Shown: positions 63,803 to 64,000 of the stretch, piece after piece | Layout: each line of letters starts with the position of its first letter | Numbering within the stretch: the stretch's first letter is position 1 | Assembly (NCBI GenBank): GCA_027257055.1 | Contig: JAPVLO010000073.1 | Coordinates: 7,397,001-7,461,000, forward strand | Direction: 5' to 3' | Source: Cephalopachus bancanus | Taxonomy: Eukaryota; Chordata; Mammalia; Primates; Tarsiidae | Length of the DNA: 64,000 nt | Position numbers and translations under genes: made by a program | Notes under the pieces: generated by a model | The model's input: the letters and a program-made list of their open reading frames with translations, nothing else | Told to the model about the DNA's origin: nothing | The model's database searches: none

Positions 63803-63808
63803 AATAAA
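63803..63808 (+). terminator. poly(A) signal AATAAA (alternative)
   Basis: A second AATAAA about 80 bp further on, with T-rich and GT-containing sequence around 63813-63840. Either or both may be used. Confidence 0.5.
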
Positions 63809-64000
63809 AGCAAACAGTTGTGGATGCAGTATGATTGTTATAATTATGCCAAATACTTTATGTATGGAAAAAGAATATCTGTACATATGTGCTTTTAACA
63901 ATAATTCTGCCATATTGACTTTACAACTTTGAATGTCAGAAAAATTAATATATGTTAAATATTTATGTTTAGTGAAAGTGTTCATAATTGAGAAAAGGAA

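Overview
The window is vertebrate nuclear DNA: short exons with GT/AG boundaries in long introns, crowded with 7SL-derived Alu elements, old L1/L2/MIR/MaLR fragments and microsatellites. All supported coding sequence belongs to one gene on the + strand, the 3' part of DOCK4 (dedicator of cytokinesis 4, an atypical Rac/Rap guanine-nucleotide exchange factor). I placed 20 coding exons between 2608 and 62257. Their phases join without a break into about 826 residues ending at a TAG, followed by a roughly 1.5 kb 3' UTR with AATAAA signals near 63725 and 63803. The 5' half of the gene (SH3, C2/DHR1 and armadillo regions) lies upstream of the window.

The organism is a primate, because dimeric Alus are abundant. 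It is unlikely to be human or another anthropoid. The best preserved Alus carry unusual shared features: a CAATAAATCAAAAAATTAG linker, a CAACTC end before the A-tail, and in the youngest a GGGCTCGGTGGCTCAGCC start. Free Alu monomers with their own target-site duplications are also present. A tarsier is my leading guess, from memory of that genome's Alu biology; I cannot test it here.

Layout: exon 1 (2.6 kb) lies just upstream of the DHR2 domain. Exons 3-12 (8.8-47.1 kb) encode the DHR2 catalytic domain, including the conserved GVIDAAVNGG segment thought to act as nucleotide sensor. Exons 13-20 (47.5-62.3 kb) encode a Ser/Pro-rich tail with SH3-type proline motifs, a PPPY motif and a C-terminal VSQL that fits a class I PDZ ligand. 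The last exon is very GC-rich and sits about 100 bp downstream of an old MaLR LTR.

The introns hold about 34 Alu or Alu-monomer insertions (many with clear target-site duplications), three internally deleted mariner-type DNA transposons (two of one family, one of another that is split by an Alu), L1M fragments, several L1 3'-end copies, two MLT1-like LTRs, L2 and MIR fragments and GATA/CA/TG repeats. I saw no RNA gene, CRISPR array or second protein gene. The least explained items are a 225-codon intronic open frame at 57476-58153 and a local duplication around 49.6-51.7 kb.
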